Shown piece by piece: positions 34,744 to 48,807 of a DNA stretch of 64,000 nucleotides. The notes under the pieces are model-generated. The model made no database searches. It was not told where the DNA came from and saw only the letters and a list, made by a program, of their open reading frames with translations. Source of the stretch: Rheinheimera mesophila (GTDB lineage: Bacteria; Pseudomonadota; Gammaproteobacteria; Enterobacterales; Alteromonadaceae); NCBI RefSeq assembly GCF_000986865.1, contig NZ_LAVS01000091.1, forward strand, positions 1-64,000, given 5' to 3'. The translations under genes were made by a program, and so were the position numbers. How positions within the stretch are numbered: the first letter of the stretch is position 1; every line of letters starts with the position of its first letter.

Positions 34744-37029
34744 TCAAACCCAGGCTTCGATGTATTCTTCCAGAGCGGCTAAATGCCGCTCTATGGTTAT
34801 ATGGAAGTTGATCAGTTGCTTTTCCATGCCCTGTAGTTCAGTTGCCTGTTCCATTAACTTTGCCTGATGTTGCACCCATAACAACCCAACCGAAGCTGCT
34901 GCGCCTTTGAGTTTGTGTGCGGCCTCCTGAAATTCATTCACGTCCTGCTGCACCGCGGTTTCCATCATCCTATTGATATAACCCGGCAGCAACTGCACAA
35001 ACAACTGCACACTGCGTAACATGGTGGTTTTACCCAAAGACTGCAGATAGTCATCCAGAGTTTGCTGATCCAGGATTTGCTGATCCTGAGCTTTTTCTGC
35101 TGTGATTTCTCTTGGCGCAGGAGCGCCAAATAACTGATGTAAAATCTGATCCAACTTAGTGGTATTAATAGGTTTGGCGAGAGCACCGTCTACCCTGACA
35201 TCACTTAATTGTTGTTCGGCTTTACGCACATTGGCACTTAACACCACGACGGGTAACCTGGCTAACGAAGGTTCGGCCCGAATAAAACGAGCCACCTGAT
35301 CACCCGACATATCGGGTAGCTGCATATCCAACAGCACCAGATCGATGTCATCTTCAGTTTCCAGCAAAGCCAGAGCGTCTTCACCTGTCTCGGCCAAAAT
35401 CACCTGATGCCCTCTTTGCTCCAGCAAATTCGTGGCTATTTCAGCGTTTAGCGGCACATCCTCCACTAACAAGATGGTCAAAGCCGGATATTGCGCCTGT
35501 GGCACAGCAACAGGTGCCGATGTAAGTTCTGCGGGCAAAGAAACGATAAAAGTACTGCCTTTGCCTACTGTGCTCTCCAGTCGGATTTGGCCAGACATAG
35601 CCTCCACTAAAGCCCGTGATACCGACAACCCAATACCAGAGCCCACTATGCTTAAACGCCTGCCATCACTGGATTTGTAGTACATATCAAAGATACGCCG
35701 CTGTTCAGACTCGACAATACCTATGCCAGTGTCCGTTACACTAAAACAAAGTTCGGCCGGATCATCGGTATTCAGACAGACCGCAAGCTGCACTGAGCCA
35801 CGGGCGGTGAATTTCACCGCATTATTGATCAGGTTCCATAACACCTGCCTGACCCGGGTTGGATCTAACCGGACATACAACTGATTTGGCACAGCCTCAG
35901 GCTCAATAAAACTTAAGCCTTTTTGCTGACAAATTAAGTGGGCAAAATTACAGATATCGTGGACAAATTCGCAGAGTTGCACGGACTGATAAACAATATC
36001 TAAATCCTGTCGGTCTATTTTATCCAGGTCGATAATATCGTTAAAAATATTACCCAAGGTCTCGGCGCTGCTAAAAATGGTATTACTCCAACTACGCTGC
36101 TCGGCAGATAACGGGCTCTCCAGCAAACGGCGGGTTAAACCTACTATGCCATTTAATGGAGTGCGTAGTTCATGGCTTAAAGTGGCAATAAATTTGCCTT
36201 TATCCTGATAGGCTTTTTCCAACGCCTGCTCAGCCAGTTTCCTTGAGGTAATATCCCGGCCGAACCCCAACAAGCCAATATAACGGCCTTGTTTATCAAA
36301 AAACGGCACTTTGCGCATTTCAAACCATAACATGCGGCCATCGGGCGTCTGGTAATCGACATCCAGAGTCAATTCAGCCCGGCTGGCTGAGATTTCCTGA
36401 TCGGTCAGAATAGCGATAGGCGTGGATTCCGCATCATAAAGCTCAGCCGGATAATGGCCTATCAGCTCTTTTGCAGACTTCCCCATAATAACTTCAAACA
36501 TTTTGTTGCAGCTTACAAAACGGCCGGTCTCGTCGCGGTAATAGAACAAATCGGGTGAACTGTCGACTATAGAGCGAATTAATAAACTTTGCTCTTCCAG
36601 TTCCTGCTGAGTTTTACGCCGTTCGGTAATTTCACGCCTTAATTCATCCACAGCACGGCGTTTGGCCTGAAAGGCTTTTTTCCGCTCTTCAATTTCAAAG
36701 TTCAGTTGGCGAATGGTTTCCTGCATATTCTGATTCAGCAGCTTTTCCTGCCGTATCGAATCCTGCAAGTAAAACAGGGCTTCATCCAGATGGCGGACTA
36801 AATAAAAACCGGTTAATAAAAAAGCTGGTGTGGCAGAGGCCGAAAACAACAAAGCGCCTAAAACCATAGACCACAACACCATATCGTGCAGCAGCAGGCT
36901 GTATAAGCCGGTAATAACCCCTGTTAAAGCCTGCAATAAGATAAAACACAGACAAAAACACTGTAACCAGCCCCACTGCTTTAAAAATCCGGCCAGACGT
37001 CTGACTATAGGATGAACGTTTTGTTGCAT
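34744..37029 (-). CDS. arcB: Aerobic respiration control phosphorelay kinase ArcB
   Basis: A 761-aa tripartite kinase with the ArcB layout. Two membrane helices span about residues 20-75 with a very short periplasmic turn, followed by a coiled-coil linker (90-145) and PAS (about 150-270). The kinase has H286 in LSHELRTPLNG, the receiver has D568 in LLDMQLPDM, and the HPt domain has H705 in AHKLKGAAASVG. Cytosolic redox Cys180 of E. coli corresponds to C174 (VSCNKMF), but the position of C241 is W235. It ends IEAWV like ArcB. It is convergent with arcA. Redox gating may differ from E. coli. Confidence 0.9.
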   Translation of the reverse strand: MQQNVHPIVRRLAGFLKQWGWLQCFCLCFILLQALTGVITGLYSLLLHDMVLWSMVLGALLFSASATPAFLLTGFYLVRHLDEALFYLQDSIRQEKLLNQNMQETIRQLNFEIEERKKAFQAKRRAVDELRREITERRKTQQELEEQSLLIRSIVDSSPDLFYYRDETGRFVSCNKMFEVIMGKSAKELIGHYPAELYDAESTPIAILTDQEISASRAELTLDVDYQTPDGRMLWFEMRKVPFFDKQGRYIGLLGFGRDITSRKLAEQALEKAYQDKGKFIATLSHELRTPLNGIVGLTRRLLESPLSAEQRSWSNTIFSSAETLGNIFNDIIDLDKIDRQDLDIVYQSVQLCEFVHDICNFAHLICQQKGLSFIEPEAVPNQLYVRLDPTRVRQVLWNLINNAVKFTARGSVQLAVCLNTDDPAELCFSVTDTGIGIVESEQRRIFDMYYKSSDGRRLSIVGSGIGLSVSRALVEAMSGQIRLESTVGKGSTFIVSLPAELTSAPVAVPQAQYPALTILLVEDVPLNAEIATNLLEQRGHQVILAETGEDALALLETEDDIDLVLLDMQLPDMSGDQVARFIRAEPSLARLPVVVLSANVRKAEQQLSDVRVDGALAKPINTTKLDQILHQLFGAPAPREITAEKAQDQQILDQQTLDDYLQSLGKTTMLRSVQLFVQLLPGYINRMMETAVQQDVNEFQEAAHKLKGAAASVGLLWVQHQAKLMEQATELQGMEKQLINFHITIERHLAALEEYIEAWV

Positions 37030-37463
37030 TAAATGCCTGCTAATGGAACTGAGCGCAAAACAGTAAATTCAGAACAGCAAGTCTGCCAGATCAACTCAGC
37101 GCTTGTCCTGTAAATTTTCGTAAGCAGGTGACTGAAATCACCAGAAAAGTCATCGCAACGCTCATTTTTCAACCAGAGAAACGTTATCTTGTGCAACTTT
37201 GATTGACAGCAGTATGCGAACGGGTTAATTCTAAACACCCTTAGCTTTTCAAACTTAGCCTGTAATATGCTGAAGAATGCCTTGTCGCTGACTACATATT
37301 ACTACTCGCCTTACTACCTTTCGGAGTGGTTTAACGAGTAGCCAAACCGCCAGTTTATGACTGGTTCTGGTTATTCATGCCGTCTTTTGCTTATAAACTG
37401 ATGTTACCACTCAGCTGTTTTTAGCGGTCGGCGCTGTTAGCTCAACTCAACAGGTACATTTTC
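37030..37463. other. Long upstream region between arcB and YfcC-type transporter
   Basis: About 434 bases without a supported gene. It should hold the divergent promoters. The most obvious structure is CTACTCG (37302-37308) pairing with CGAGTAG (37335-37341), enclosing a smaller imperfect stem ACTACC-TTTC-GGAGT. It may be a leader hairpin of the transporter mRNA. A 69-codon leftward frame (37029-37238) has no ribosome-binding site or family likeness. Confidence 0.45.
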
Positions 37464-38945
37464 ATGCAAGTTACAACTAAAAAACCGGTCAGCATGCCGG
37501 ATGCTTTTGTCATACTGTTTTTTGTGATGGTTGCGGCAGCTATTGCATCACACCTTATTCCAGCCGGTTCTTTTCAGATGCTGCCGGAAACGGTCAATGC
37601 GGCAGGCGAAACAGTGAAAGCACGTATTGATCCAAACAGCTTCCAGTTAGCTGCAGAACAAAACAAAGCTGTGCCTTTGTTTGGTGAAGGCGGTCAGGTG
37701 GGCTTTTTAAACTATGCCTTTGAAGGCATGGTGTCCGGCGACAAAATGGGCGCCGCTATTGGTGTTATCGCCTTTATTCTGCTGACTGGTGGTGCTTTTG
37801 GCATCATTATGAAAACCGGCGCTGTTAATAACGGCATTCTGGCGTTAATTGCCAAAACCAAAGACATAGACTTTTTATTTATCCCACTGATGTTTCTGCT
37901 GTTTTCTCTAGGTGGTGCTGTGTTTGGCATGGGCGAAGAAGCTATTGCTTTTTGCATCGTTTTATTACCCTTGATGTTAGCTTTAGGCTACGACGCTATT
38001 ACCACAGTATTGGTGACTTACATCGCCACCCAAATTGGTTTTGCTACCTCCTGGATGAACCCTTTTAGTGTGGCTATAGCCCAGGGTATTGCCGGTTTAC
38101 CTCTGATGTCCGGAGCCGATTACCGTATCGTACTTTGGCTGTTGTTCACCTTATTCGGCATTATCTTCACCATGCGTTACGCTGCAAAAATTAAAAAGAA
38201 TCCAGAGCTTTCCGTCAGTTTTGAGTCTGATCAAAAACTGCGCGCGCAGCAGCAGGAACAACAAAACAGTCAGTTTGGTAAATTAGATGCAGCTATCTTA
38301 CTGCTTTTTGTTGCAGGTATTCTCTGGGTGATTTGGGGGGTGGTGGCCCGAGGTTACTATATTCCGGAAATTGCCACGCAGTTTTTTGCTTTGGGTGTAG
38401 CTACAGCCATCTTAGCAGTCGCAGGTAAGCGTCTGACTATCAATGAATCGGCGGATGCCTTTAAACAAGGTGCAGCCGAGTTATTACCGGCTGCGATGAT
38501 CGTAGGGATGGCCAAAGGCATAGTACTGCTGCTGGGCGGTGATAAAGCCACTGAACCTTCAGTTCTCAATACTGTACTGCATTATGCAGGCAGCAGTTTT
38601 GAGGGTTTCTCTGCATACGTTTCAGCCTGGTTTATGTTGATATTCCAATCGGTATTTAACTTCTTTGTCACTTCAGGTTCTGGCCAGGCGGCTTTAACCA
38701 TGCCTTTAGTCGCGCCTTTAGCTGATTTAGTTGGCGTGTCCCGCCAAATTGCAGTTTTAGCTTTTCAACTGGGAGATGGTTTAACCAACTGCATAGTCCC
38801 CACGTCGGCTTCTTTAATTGGCTGTTTAGGTGTAGTACGGGTTGACTGGATGTTGTGGGCAAAATTTGCCTGGCGTCTGCAGCTTTGGCTTTTTGCTTTG
38901 GCAAGTCTCGCAGTTTTAGTGGCAGTTGCCATTGGCTACCAATAA
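37464..38945 (+). CDS. YfcC family membrane transporter (DcuC-like)
   Basis: A 493-aa polytopic inner-membrane protein with about 11-13 hydrophobic helices, of the YfcC/C4-dicarboxylate-carrier type annotated as a basic amino-acid antiporter. Visible family features are PDAFVILFFVMVAAAIASHLIPAG split over residues 12-35, FGMGEEAIAF (about 153-162) and GDGLTNCIVPTSASLIGCLG near 437. It precedes an IadA-like dipeptidase by 21 bases, so the pair likely takes up and processes peptide-derived compounds. The real substrate is unknown. Confidence 0.85.
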   Translation: MQVTTKKPVSMPDAFVILFFVMVAAAIASHLIPAGSFQMLPETVNAAGETVKARIDPNSFQLAAEQNKAVPLFGEGGQVGFLNYAFEGMVSGDKMGAAIGVIAFILLTGGAFGIIMKTGAVNNGILALIAKTKDIDFLFIPLMFLLFSLGGAVFGMGEEAIAFCIVLLPLMLALGYDAITTVLVTYIATQIGFATSWMNPFSVAIAQGIAGLPLMSGADYRIVLWLLFTLFGIIFTMRYAAKIKKNPELSVSFESDQKLRAQQQEQQNSQFGKLDAAILLLFVAGILWVIWGVVARGYYIPEIATQFFALGVATAILAVAGKRLTINESADAFKQGAAELLPAAMIVGMAKGIVLLLGGDKATEPSVLNTVLHYAGSSFEGFSAYVSAWFMLIFQSVFNFFVTSGSGQAALTMPLVAPLADLVGVSRQIAVLAFQLGDGLTNCIVPTSASLIGCLGVVRVDWMLWAKFAWRLQLWLFALASLAVLVAVAIGYQ

Positions 38946-38966
38946 GAATTACAAAAAGGACTATCA

Positions 38967-40148
38967 ATGAGCAGCATCAAACTTTTTAAAAATGCCCATA
39001 TTCTAAGCCCACAAGACACAGGGGTGATGGATCTGCTGGTGGCTGGCCAACAGATCGCCGCTTTGGGTGCAGATTTAAACATTGGCAATTCAAACTTACC
39101 TGTTGAGGTCGTAGATGCCAGCGACTGTTATTTAGTCCCTGGGTTTGTTGACTCACTGGTGCATTTTATTGGCGGTGGTGGTGAAGGTGGTTTTGCCAGC
39201 CGCACTCCTGAAATGCAATTAACAGACGCAACTTTAGGTGGGGTTACAACAGCTATTGGTGTATTAGGCACAGACGCTACAACCCGGACTTTAACCAACC
39301 TGTTAGCTAAAGCCCATGCGCTGGACAGTGAAGGTATAACGACCTACTGCCATACAGGATCCTACGAAATCCCCTGTCGGACTTTAATGGGATCTGTCAC
39401 TGATGATCTGATCCTTATCGATAAATTTATTGGAGTGGGCGAGATTGCGATCAGTGACTTCCGCTCCTCTCAGCCGACCATTGAAGAAATACGTAAAGTG
39501 GCCGCTGCAGCTAAAGTGGGCGGCATTTTATCCGGCAAAGCAGGTGTGGTGAGTGTTCATGTCGGCAGCGGTGAAACCTTGTTACAGCCTCTGTGGCAAG
39601 CCGTCGCAGGCACAGAACTTAAATTATCGCAGTTCTACCCTACCCATATAAACCGCAATGAAATGCTGTTTCAGGCGGGTATTGAGTTTGCCAAAGCCGG
39701 TGGGGTAATAGACTTTACCACCAGTACCACAGCTTATGATATCCAGCATGGTGAGGTAGCAGCCGCTGAGGCTTTAGCCAGGGCTTTAGCTGCAGGAGTA
39801 CCCGCTATGAACTTAACCTTAAGCTCAGATGGTAACGCCAGTTTACCTATTTACAATTCAAACTCTGAGTTAGTTGGTCTAGAGGTTGGCCAAGTACAAA
39901 GCTTGTATCAGGTTGCCCGTCAGGCCGTGCTTGAGTATCAGGTGCCTGTCACGGCTGCCATTACTGCGATTACCGCTGCACCTGCAGCAGTGCTGGGGTT
40001 GAAACAAAAAGGTCGTATTGCCGCAGGTCTGGATGCCGACTTAGTCCTGATAAATAAACGCGATTTAACTATTCGTGATGTGTACGCCAAAGGCCGTCAG
40101 TTAGTCAAAGCTGGTCAGGCGATCGTAAAAGGGACATTCGAAAAGTAA
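38967..40148 (+). CDS. iadA: Isoaspartyl dipeptidase (IadA-like) with altered metal site
   Basis: A 393-aa amidohydrolase of the IadA family, which cleaves isoaspartyl dipeptides. Conserved family residues are E73 in GGGGEGG, Y133, R166, PTHINRN (His and Arg), GVVSVHVG and the Asp in TLSSDGNAS. Compared with E. coli IadA from memory, the first ligand of the H-x-H motif is L64 (GFVDSLVHFIGG; codon CTG at 39156-39158). The carbamylated Lys is replaced by E159, a change seen in other family members, and H168 by F165. It may be mononuclear or altered. It follows the YfcC transporter in one operon. Confidence 0.88.
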   Translation: MSSIKLFKNAHILSPQDTGVMDLLVAGQQIAALGADLNIGNSNLPVEVVDASDCYLVPGFVDSLVHFIGGGGEGGFASRTPEMQLTDATLGGVTTAIGVLGTDATTRTLTNLLAKAHALDSEGITTYCHTGSYEIPCRTLMGSVTDDLILIDKFIGVGEIAISDFRSSQPTIEEIRKVAAAAKVGGILSGKAGVVSVHVGSGETLLQPLWQAVAGTELKLSQFYPTHINRNEMLFQAGIEFAKAGGVIDFTTSTTAYDIQHGEVAAAEALARALAAGVPAMNLTLSSDGNASLPIYNSNSELVGLEVGQVQSLYQVARQAVLEYQVPVTAAITAITAAPAAVLGLKQKGRIAAGLDADLVLINKRDLTIRDVYAKGRQLVKAGQAIVKGTFEK

Positions 40149-40194
40149 TTACAGCCTTGGGCAGTTGAATTTCAGTAGATTTAACCCAATTAAA

Positions 40195-40232
40195 CGAATA
40201 TCCGACAGATTTAGTCGGGTATTCGCTTTTTT
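40195..40232 (+). terminator. Intrinsic terminator of the YfcC-iadA operon
   Basis: CGAATATCCGAC (40195-40206), loop AGATTTA, GTCGGGTATTCG (40214-40225), then CTTTTTTCG. It is a 12-bp stem with one G-T pair and a good T-run. Confidence 0.92.
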
Positions 40233-40329
40233 CGTTTAAGCTATTCGAAAAAAATCAGCTTATAGTGCACAGAATTTATACCGGTCCCAGCGGCAAAATA
40301 TGGTATAAAGTGCGCCAAATTTTCAGCGG

Positions 40330-40348
40330 GATCATGTTGCACATGATC
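40330..40348. promoter_or_regulatory. 19-bp palindrome in the folE2 leader
   Basis: GATCATGT-TGC-ACATGATC is a perfect 8-bp inverted repeat centred 38 bases before the folE2 ATG. TATAAA at 40304-40309 could be the -10 box, which would put the palindrome in the 5' untranslated region, as an operator or a hairpin near the ribosome-binding site. It does not look like a Zur box. Confidence 0.45.
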
Positions 40349-40376
40349 TATGCATTTGACGGACATTGGAGTATTC

Positions 40377-41303
40377 ATGCCGACCACTATGCCAGATGTA
40401 GCTAACCATTCATCCGCCACCACCGAAGGTGTGTTGGAATGGGTTGGCATGAGCAATATCGAACTGCCACTGATGTTGAGTGTAGCAGGAGAAGCACCAC
40501 GCCAGGTCAGCGCCAAAGTTGAAGCTTTTGTAAACTTAAAGGATCCAAAAGCGAAAGGCATTCATATGTCGCGGCTTTACCTGTTACTGGATCAGCTATC
40601 GATTGAATCCAGCTTAAGTTTCGCCAGTTTAAGCGAACTGCTGCATGGCTTTATCAGCAGTCATGAAGAATTAAGTACTCATGCCTTTGTGAAGTTTGAT
40701 TTCGAACTGCATTTACGCCGTAAAGCACTGATCACTGAAAAACAGGGCTGGAAAGCTTACCCTGTGACTATCACTGGTCAGCTCAAAGAAGGTAAGTTAG
40801 GTGTAGAAATGAAGGTCGATGTTCCCTACTCTTCTACATGCCCTTGCTCCGCAGCTTTAGCCCGCCAGCTAATTCAGGATGCTTTTGTCGCTAAATTTGC
40901 CGGTCACGCTCAGGTCAATGCTGAGCAAGTGAAAGACTGGTTAGGTACCACTCAGGGCATAGTGGCTACACCACACAGCCAGCGCTCTGTGGCTGAAATA
41001 AAAGTACAGCTCAATCATAAAGTGACAGACTTCCCTGTGATAGCTCTGATTGATGCTATTGAAGATGCGCTGCAAACTCCGGTTCAAGCCGCAGTTAAAC
41101 GCGCCGACGAGCAGGAGTTTGCCCGCTTAAACGGTCAGAACCTGATGTTTTGTGAAGATGCAGCCCGTCGTTTAAAACACGCGCTGAACCAGTTGTCTGA
41201 ATTTGACGATTTCTGGCTACGGGTCAATCACTACGAATCCTTGCATGCCCACGATGCAGTAGCCGTCACAGTCAAAGGTATTGCGAACGGTTATCACGCA
41301 TAA
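40377..41303 (+). CDS. folE2: GTP cyclohydrolase FolE2 (type IB)
   Basis: Makes dihydroneopterin triphosphate from GTP, the first step of folate synthesis. It is the COG1469 enzyme that does not need zinc. A 308-aa protein with the catalytic cysteine region [15 protein letters not shown] (near residues 150-164), [11 protein letters not shown] and a terminal [14 protein letters not shown] 40377 follows GGAG; the frame opens earlier at 40350. It stands alone, preceded by a 19-bp palindrome and followed by a strong terminator. FolE2 genes are often zinc-regulated. Confidence 0.93.
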   Translation: MPTTMPDVANHSSATTEGVLEWVGMSNIELPLMLSVAGEAPRQVSAKVEAFVNLKDPKAKGIHMSRLYLLLDQLSIESSLSFASLSELLHGFISSHEELSTHAFVKFDFELHLRRKALITEKQGWKAYPVTITGQLKEGKLGVEMKVDVPYSSTCPCSAALARQLIQDAFVAKFAGHAQVNAEQVKDWLGTTQGIVATPHSQRSVAEIKVQLNHKVTDFPVIALIDAIEDALQTPVQAAVKRADEQEFARLNGQNLMFCEDAARRLKHALNQLSEFDDFWLRVNHYESLHAHDAVAVTVKGIANGYHA

Positions 41304-41735
41304 GTTCCGCATAAAAATATCGTTTAAATTACGAAAAAAGGTCGCATCTGCGGCCTTTTTTTTCATTTCCGCCGGCTCAAAGTCAGAAAAAAGCGCCTTT
41401 TATGTAATTTAATTACAAAACCACTGCAAAACCACTCTCGGCAAAATAGTCAGCTAAATGCGCCAGACTGGTCTTGCAATTTCCGTCTGATCTGGGTATA
41501 TCTAATTGTCTATTTATGGATAGACGTCTAAACGCCATAAAAACAACTATGCGGACCACCTAACTGACTGAAACAAGAGCTGTTGTTTTCTTTCAGTGAT
41601 GAAAACGCCAAATAAAAGAATAATAATTCAACAAATTAACATTTTTACCCACTCAAATTGAGAGTGCAGCAGAATAAACAAAGCTGTGGCCTCAATTGAG
41701 CAGGAATATTTTCAGGACAAGTTGGAGGAAGAGTC
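41304..41735. other. gltB upstream region
   Basis: About 430 bases. After the folE2 terminator it is AT-rich and holds three symmetric elements: GTCTAT-ttatgg-ATAGAC (41508-41525), CTCAAATTGAG (41652-41662) and the perfect palindrome CTCAATTGAG (41691-41700). The last two lie within 85 bases of the gltB ATG. They may be regulator sites for nitrogen or amino-acid control. No ORF is supported. Confidence 0.5.
41334..41363 (+). terminator. Intrinsic terminator of folE2
   Basis: AAAAAAGGTCGCA (41334-41346), loop TC, TGCGGCCTTTTTT (41349-41361), then TT. It is a 7-bp GC core with one G-T pair, flanked by A and T runs that extend the stem. Confidence 0.92.
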
Positions 41736-47626
<5,891 letters not shown>

Positions 47627-47649
47627 TTTTACATCTAATGTAACTTAGG

Positions 47650-47671
47650 GTGCGGGGTTTGTCCCCGCCAC
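47650..47671 (+). terminator. Hairpin after gltD
   Basis: GTGCGGGG (47650-47657), loop TTTGT, CCCCGCCAC (47663-47671), with one bulged base. The stem is GC-rich but lacks a T-run, so it is probably a stabiliser or a weak terminator of gltBD. Confidence 0.5.
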
Positions 47672-47781
47672 TCTTAAATTCAAATCCGAAGCTTTTTGTA
47701 TCTGTAGACACTCATAAAGCGGTGAAAAAAATTAAAAAGTGCAGTCTTATAGACGAGAGCTATCAAACAATGATTTTGGCT

Positions 47782-48144
47782 CTATTCCTGAACTTTAAAT
47801 AAGCCTTTCAGAATAAGCCCAACCAGTCCAACTACTACAGTTGTTGAGGTTAGCATTGCGATAATAACCTCGGCAGGGATCTCCCTGCTATATCGGAATT
47901 GCTCACGAAAATAAATAGTCATGGCTATACAAAGCAGGATAAACCAAAGCCACATCAATCGGATAACTTGCACAGAAAGCTTTTTCTTCAAATCAGTGAG
48001 TGCCAAAGCATCTTCATTTTTCGCAACCTGAGCGTCAACTATAGCCTGAGCTTCCCGCATTTTTACATCTTCAATATCCTGTTCCGTTGGCTCAGGCTCT
48101 TGAACATTATCAGCAAGCTCGGGGAGCTTCAGGTCTAAAGACAT
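47782..48144 (-). CDS. Small two-helix membrane protein, putative Panacea-paired toxin
   Basis: A 120-aa protein of no recognised family. Residues 1-55 are acidic and hydrophilic with helical periodicity, and two hydrophobic helices follow (about 61-78 and 90-113), ending LFKVQE. Its ATG lies within the end of the upstream Panacea gene (ten-base overlap, ATG inside GAATGTCTTTAG). This is typical of a coupled toxin-antitoxin unit in which a membrane toxin is controlled by a Panacea antitoxin. The toxin role is inferred from context and topology only. Confidence 0.55.
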   Translation of the reverse strand: MSLDLKLPELADNVQEPEPTEQDIEDVKMREAQAIVDAQVAKNEDALALTDLKKKLSVQVIRLMWLWFILLCIAMTIYFREQFRYSREIPAEVIIAMLTSTTVVVGLVGLILKGLFKVQE

Positions 48145-48620
48145 TCAACAACCCCAGTTTGTAAAATGTGCTGATAGTGTGGCTTGATCAATTCATTAGG
48201 GATCACAGCACCACGAACTACCTGACCTTTGCGATCAAACCACACATTGTGCCAAGGGCTGCCAGAACGATGTGATAACTCAGAGAGTTGACCACCGCTT
48301 AACTTGGCAAAATTATCTACCACGTCATTTAAAATACGCTGAGTCTCTAAATCTAAATCCTGACCTGATTTAAACTCTGGTAGCTCTTCAACTCTGATTT
48401 GTGAGCTGCCATATGCTTTAAAGCGAGCATAGATCTCTGGGATCACAGGTCCATACTGCCACGCGTTAATGTGCTCTTTAATCAAAGGCAAATCACGTTG
48501 CGCCAAAGACAAACCATGAGCGACATAAACAAGTTTTTGTACTTGCATTTGTGTCAGAGTAAAACCTTTTTCTTGAGCTGTTTTGAGTATTGCAACAGCA
48601 ACATCAACTGCACTGTACAT
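48135..48620 (-). CDS. Panacea-domain (DUF4065/SocA-like) protein, putative antitoxin
   Basis: A 161-aa cytosolic protein. Signature segments of the Panacea/DUF4065 domain are QKLVYVAHGLSLA (about residues 28-40), INAWQYGPVIPEIYARFKAYG (split over 51-71) and LSHRSGSPWHNVW (about 114-126). Panacea proteins are known to neutralise unrelated toxins encoded next to them. ATG 48620 has AAGGAGG eight bases upstream; the longer GTG start is unlikely. It overlaps the membrane-protein gene by ten bases. A candidate autoregulatory repeat ACTGT-N8-ACAGT lies upstream (48664-48681). Confidence 0.82.
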   Translation of the reverse strand: MYSAVDVAVAILKTAQEKGFTLTQMQVQKLVYVAHGLSLAQRDLPLIKEHINAWQYGPVIPEIYARFKAYGSSQIRVEELPEFKSGQDLDLETQRILNDVVDNFAKLSGGQLSELSHRSGSPWHNVWFDRKGQVVRGAVIPNELIKPHYQHILQTGVVECL

Positions 48621-48663
48621 TGCCCACACCTCCTTAGATAAACATTAGTATTTCTAACACAAC

Positions 48664-48681
48664 ACTGTCTGAATGTACAGT
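48664..48681. promoter_or_regulatory. Inverted repeat upstream of the Panacea gene
   Basis: ACTGT-ctgaatgt-ACAGT, 44 bases before the Panacea-gene ATG, in an AT-rich stretch where its promoter must lie. Toxin-antitoxin operons are often autoregulated through such repeats, but at five bases per arm this could be chance. Confidence 0.3.
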
Positions 48682-48807
48682 AAAGTATGGTCGCTTTAAC
48701 TCGCAAAATGCTAATACAACCAGATAGATGACATTTTAATAAAGGTAACTACCTATTTTCGCTTCAGATTATGTAAGCTGAGTTAACCTAAACAACAACA
48801 AACTGCT

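Noticed and set aside
37029-37238. 69-codon leftward frame upstream of arcB
   Set aside because: No start signal and composition unlike real genes here; better read as upstream non-coding DNA.
40250-40376. Zur box before folE2
   Set aside because: No match to the TGTTATANTATAACA pattern; only an unrelated palindrome is present.
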